Position numbers and translations under genes: made by a program. This document shows, one piece after another, positions 6,309 to 6,997 of a stretch of 6,997 nt of DNA. The DNA is from Candidatus Segatella mututuai (GTDB lineage: Bacteria; Bacteroidota; Bacteroidia; Bacteroidales; Bacteroidaceae): positions 1 to 6,997 of the forward strand of contig DJOI01000046.1 of the NCBI GenBank assembly GCA_002439605.1, given 5' to 3'. Each line of letters starts with the position of its first letter. The stretch's first letter is position 1. The notes beneath the pieces were generated by a model. That model saw only the letters and a program-made list of their open reading frames with translations, ran no database searches and was not told where the DNA came from.

Positions 6309-6422
6309 AGGAGATATATGCAGCGATGTGATAGGGTATATCGTGCTCGAAAAGGATGTTTGCGGGCGGAAGAAAAAAGCTAAGAATTAAGGAGTTGGGG
6401 AAATAACGAGGAGTTTACTTGT

Positions 6423-6718
6423 TTATTCTTTGTCTATTCGCTTCAATTCAGTCTTTATCTTCTTGCCATAGGCTTCACCTCGGGAAGTGAGATATTGAAA
6501 GAATACGAGATTTCAATCTCTAATGTGAATAAGGCTCGATAGTCTCCAATGCGGATTCTGTAAATTGTACGATAGCCTACAAGCTTTTTGCAATCTGTAA
6601 TGCCTTGTATGTTATTTGCTTCTTTTACTTCAGTTATTGTTCGTTTGAGAGAGTCAAGCATCTTGCCAGAAAGTTTCTTGGAAGCTTTGATAAAAGTACT
6701 TGAAAATTTTACTTTCAT
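6423..6718 (-). pseudogene. RelE/ParE-family toxin, probably frameshifted near the C-terminus
   Basis: The in-frame product runs from ATG 6718 to TAA 6455 (87 aa). It is a small basic protein with the RelE/ParE pattern: an N-terminal strand (MKVKFSSTFIK), two helices rich in K and S, then the core KKLVGYRTIYRIRIGDYRALFTLEIE at about 44-69, the hallmark of these ribosome-dependent mRNA interferases or gyrase poisons. After residue 70 the frame turns to unlikely sequence ending in PMARR. One base over, starting at 6506, the sequence reads VFFQYLTSRGEAYGKK and continues to TAA at 6423-6425 ending in RIDKE, a much better last strand and helix; a 1-nt deletion near 6507-6512 would explain this. 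The restored protein would be about 97 aa. The ATG at 6718 overlaps the antitoxin stop as ATGA, which fixes the start; a start 12 nt upstream is less likely. If the frameshift is real, the catalytic C-terminal residues are lost. Confidence 0.72.
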
Positions 6719-6969
6719 ACGCCAAGCCACTTTTCAAATTCTTCCTGTTCTTCCTTGCTGGCAGGAACAAGACCTTCTGGATGCTCCGTGCTCAACTTCG
6801 CATAAAGTTTAGCATCCTCATAGTTCTCTGCCAAGTCATTCAATACGTCTTCTATGTATTTCTTGAGGTTGGTTCCTTTCTGGATGGCCATGATGGAAAG
6901 GGTCTTGAATGTATCTTCGTTCAAGTCGATGATCTTTCTCTTAGTCGGGGTTATTGATAATGTACTCAT
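6715..6969 (-). CDS. Type II antitoxin, ribbon-helix-helix-like, partner of the RelE/ParE toxin
   Basis: An 84-aa acidic protein. Residues 10-45 (KRKIIDLNEDTFKTLSIM, then KGTNLKKYIEDVL) fit a ribbon-helix-helix DNA-binding fold: a short strand, a helix, a Gly-Thr turn and a second helix. The C-terminal part, with EHPEGLVP at 62-69 and the acidic tail EEQEEFEKWLG, would be the toxin-binding region. In known RHH systems the antitoxin neutralises the toxin and, with it, represses the operon. The ATG at 6969 is preferred; a TTG at 6975 would add two residues. Its TGA overlaps the toxin ATG by four bases, so toxin translation is coupled to it. The promoter and operator must lie in the 28 bases before the window edge or beyond; none is clear. 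No symbol is given because the exact family is not certain. Confidence 0.75.
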   Translation of the reverse strand: MSTLSITPTKRKIIDLNEDTFKTLSIMAIQKGTNLKKYIEDVLNDLAENYEDAKLYAKLSTEHPEGLVPASKEEQEEFEKWLGV

Positions 6970-6997
6970 AAGCAATATAGTAATGATTAAAAAATAA

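Noticed and set aside
6332..6422. Possible further gene remnant after the glycosyltransferase (ATG 6356, 16 codons)
   Set aside because: Too short and with no recognisable family sequence; the converging genes also leave no clear terminator here.

Overview
The window looks like chromosome of a Bacteroidales bacterium, most likely Prevotella/Segatella. Three things suggest this. The queD promoter is a textbook Bacteroidota element (TTTG, 19 nt, TATCTTTG). Start codons sit in AT-rich leaders with little Shine-Dalgarno sequence. The protein families (493-aa UxaB, short QueD/QueE, phage_int_SAM_5-type integrase remnant) have a Bacteroidota flavour. The genus is an inference from gene content and protein style, not from any search.

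Left part (about 60-2534, all minus strand): two sugar-acid reductases of the hexuronate pathway. The upstream gene is an SDR that is probably the fructuronate reductase (glucuronate branch). The downstream gene is tagaturonate reductase UxaB (galacturonate branch), which ends at a clear rho-independent terminator. Their products, mannonate and altronate, would be dehydrated to KDG by enzymes not encoded here.

Middle part (2608-4684, minus strand): a compact operon queD-queE-trxB reading leftward from the strong promoter at 4654-4684. QueD and QueE make 7-carboxy-7-deazaguanine on the way to queuosine; TrxB is thioredoxin reductase.

Right part (about 4700-6430, plus strand): a decayed accessory region. 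A 356-nt gene-poor stretch holds a strong hairpin. It is followed by the N-terminal part of a tyrosine recombinase broken by a frameshift and a nonsense codon. This runs directly into a family-4-type glycosyltransferase that has lost its original start codon at the junction and its last residues to a second small indel. The pattern looks like the scar of a recombinase-headed surface-polysaccharide locus that collapsed to its two ends.

Right end (6423-6969, minus strand): a type II toxin-antitoxin pair whose genes overlap by four bases (ATGA). The antitoxin looks intact. The RelE/ParE toxin appears to be frameshifted near its C-terminus, so it may be inactive. No convincing new system is visible; the most interesting material is the gene decay and rearrangement between 4880 and 6520, and the folded-RNA candidates.
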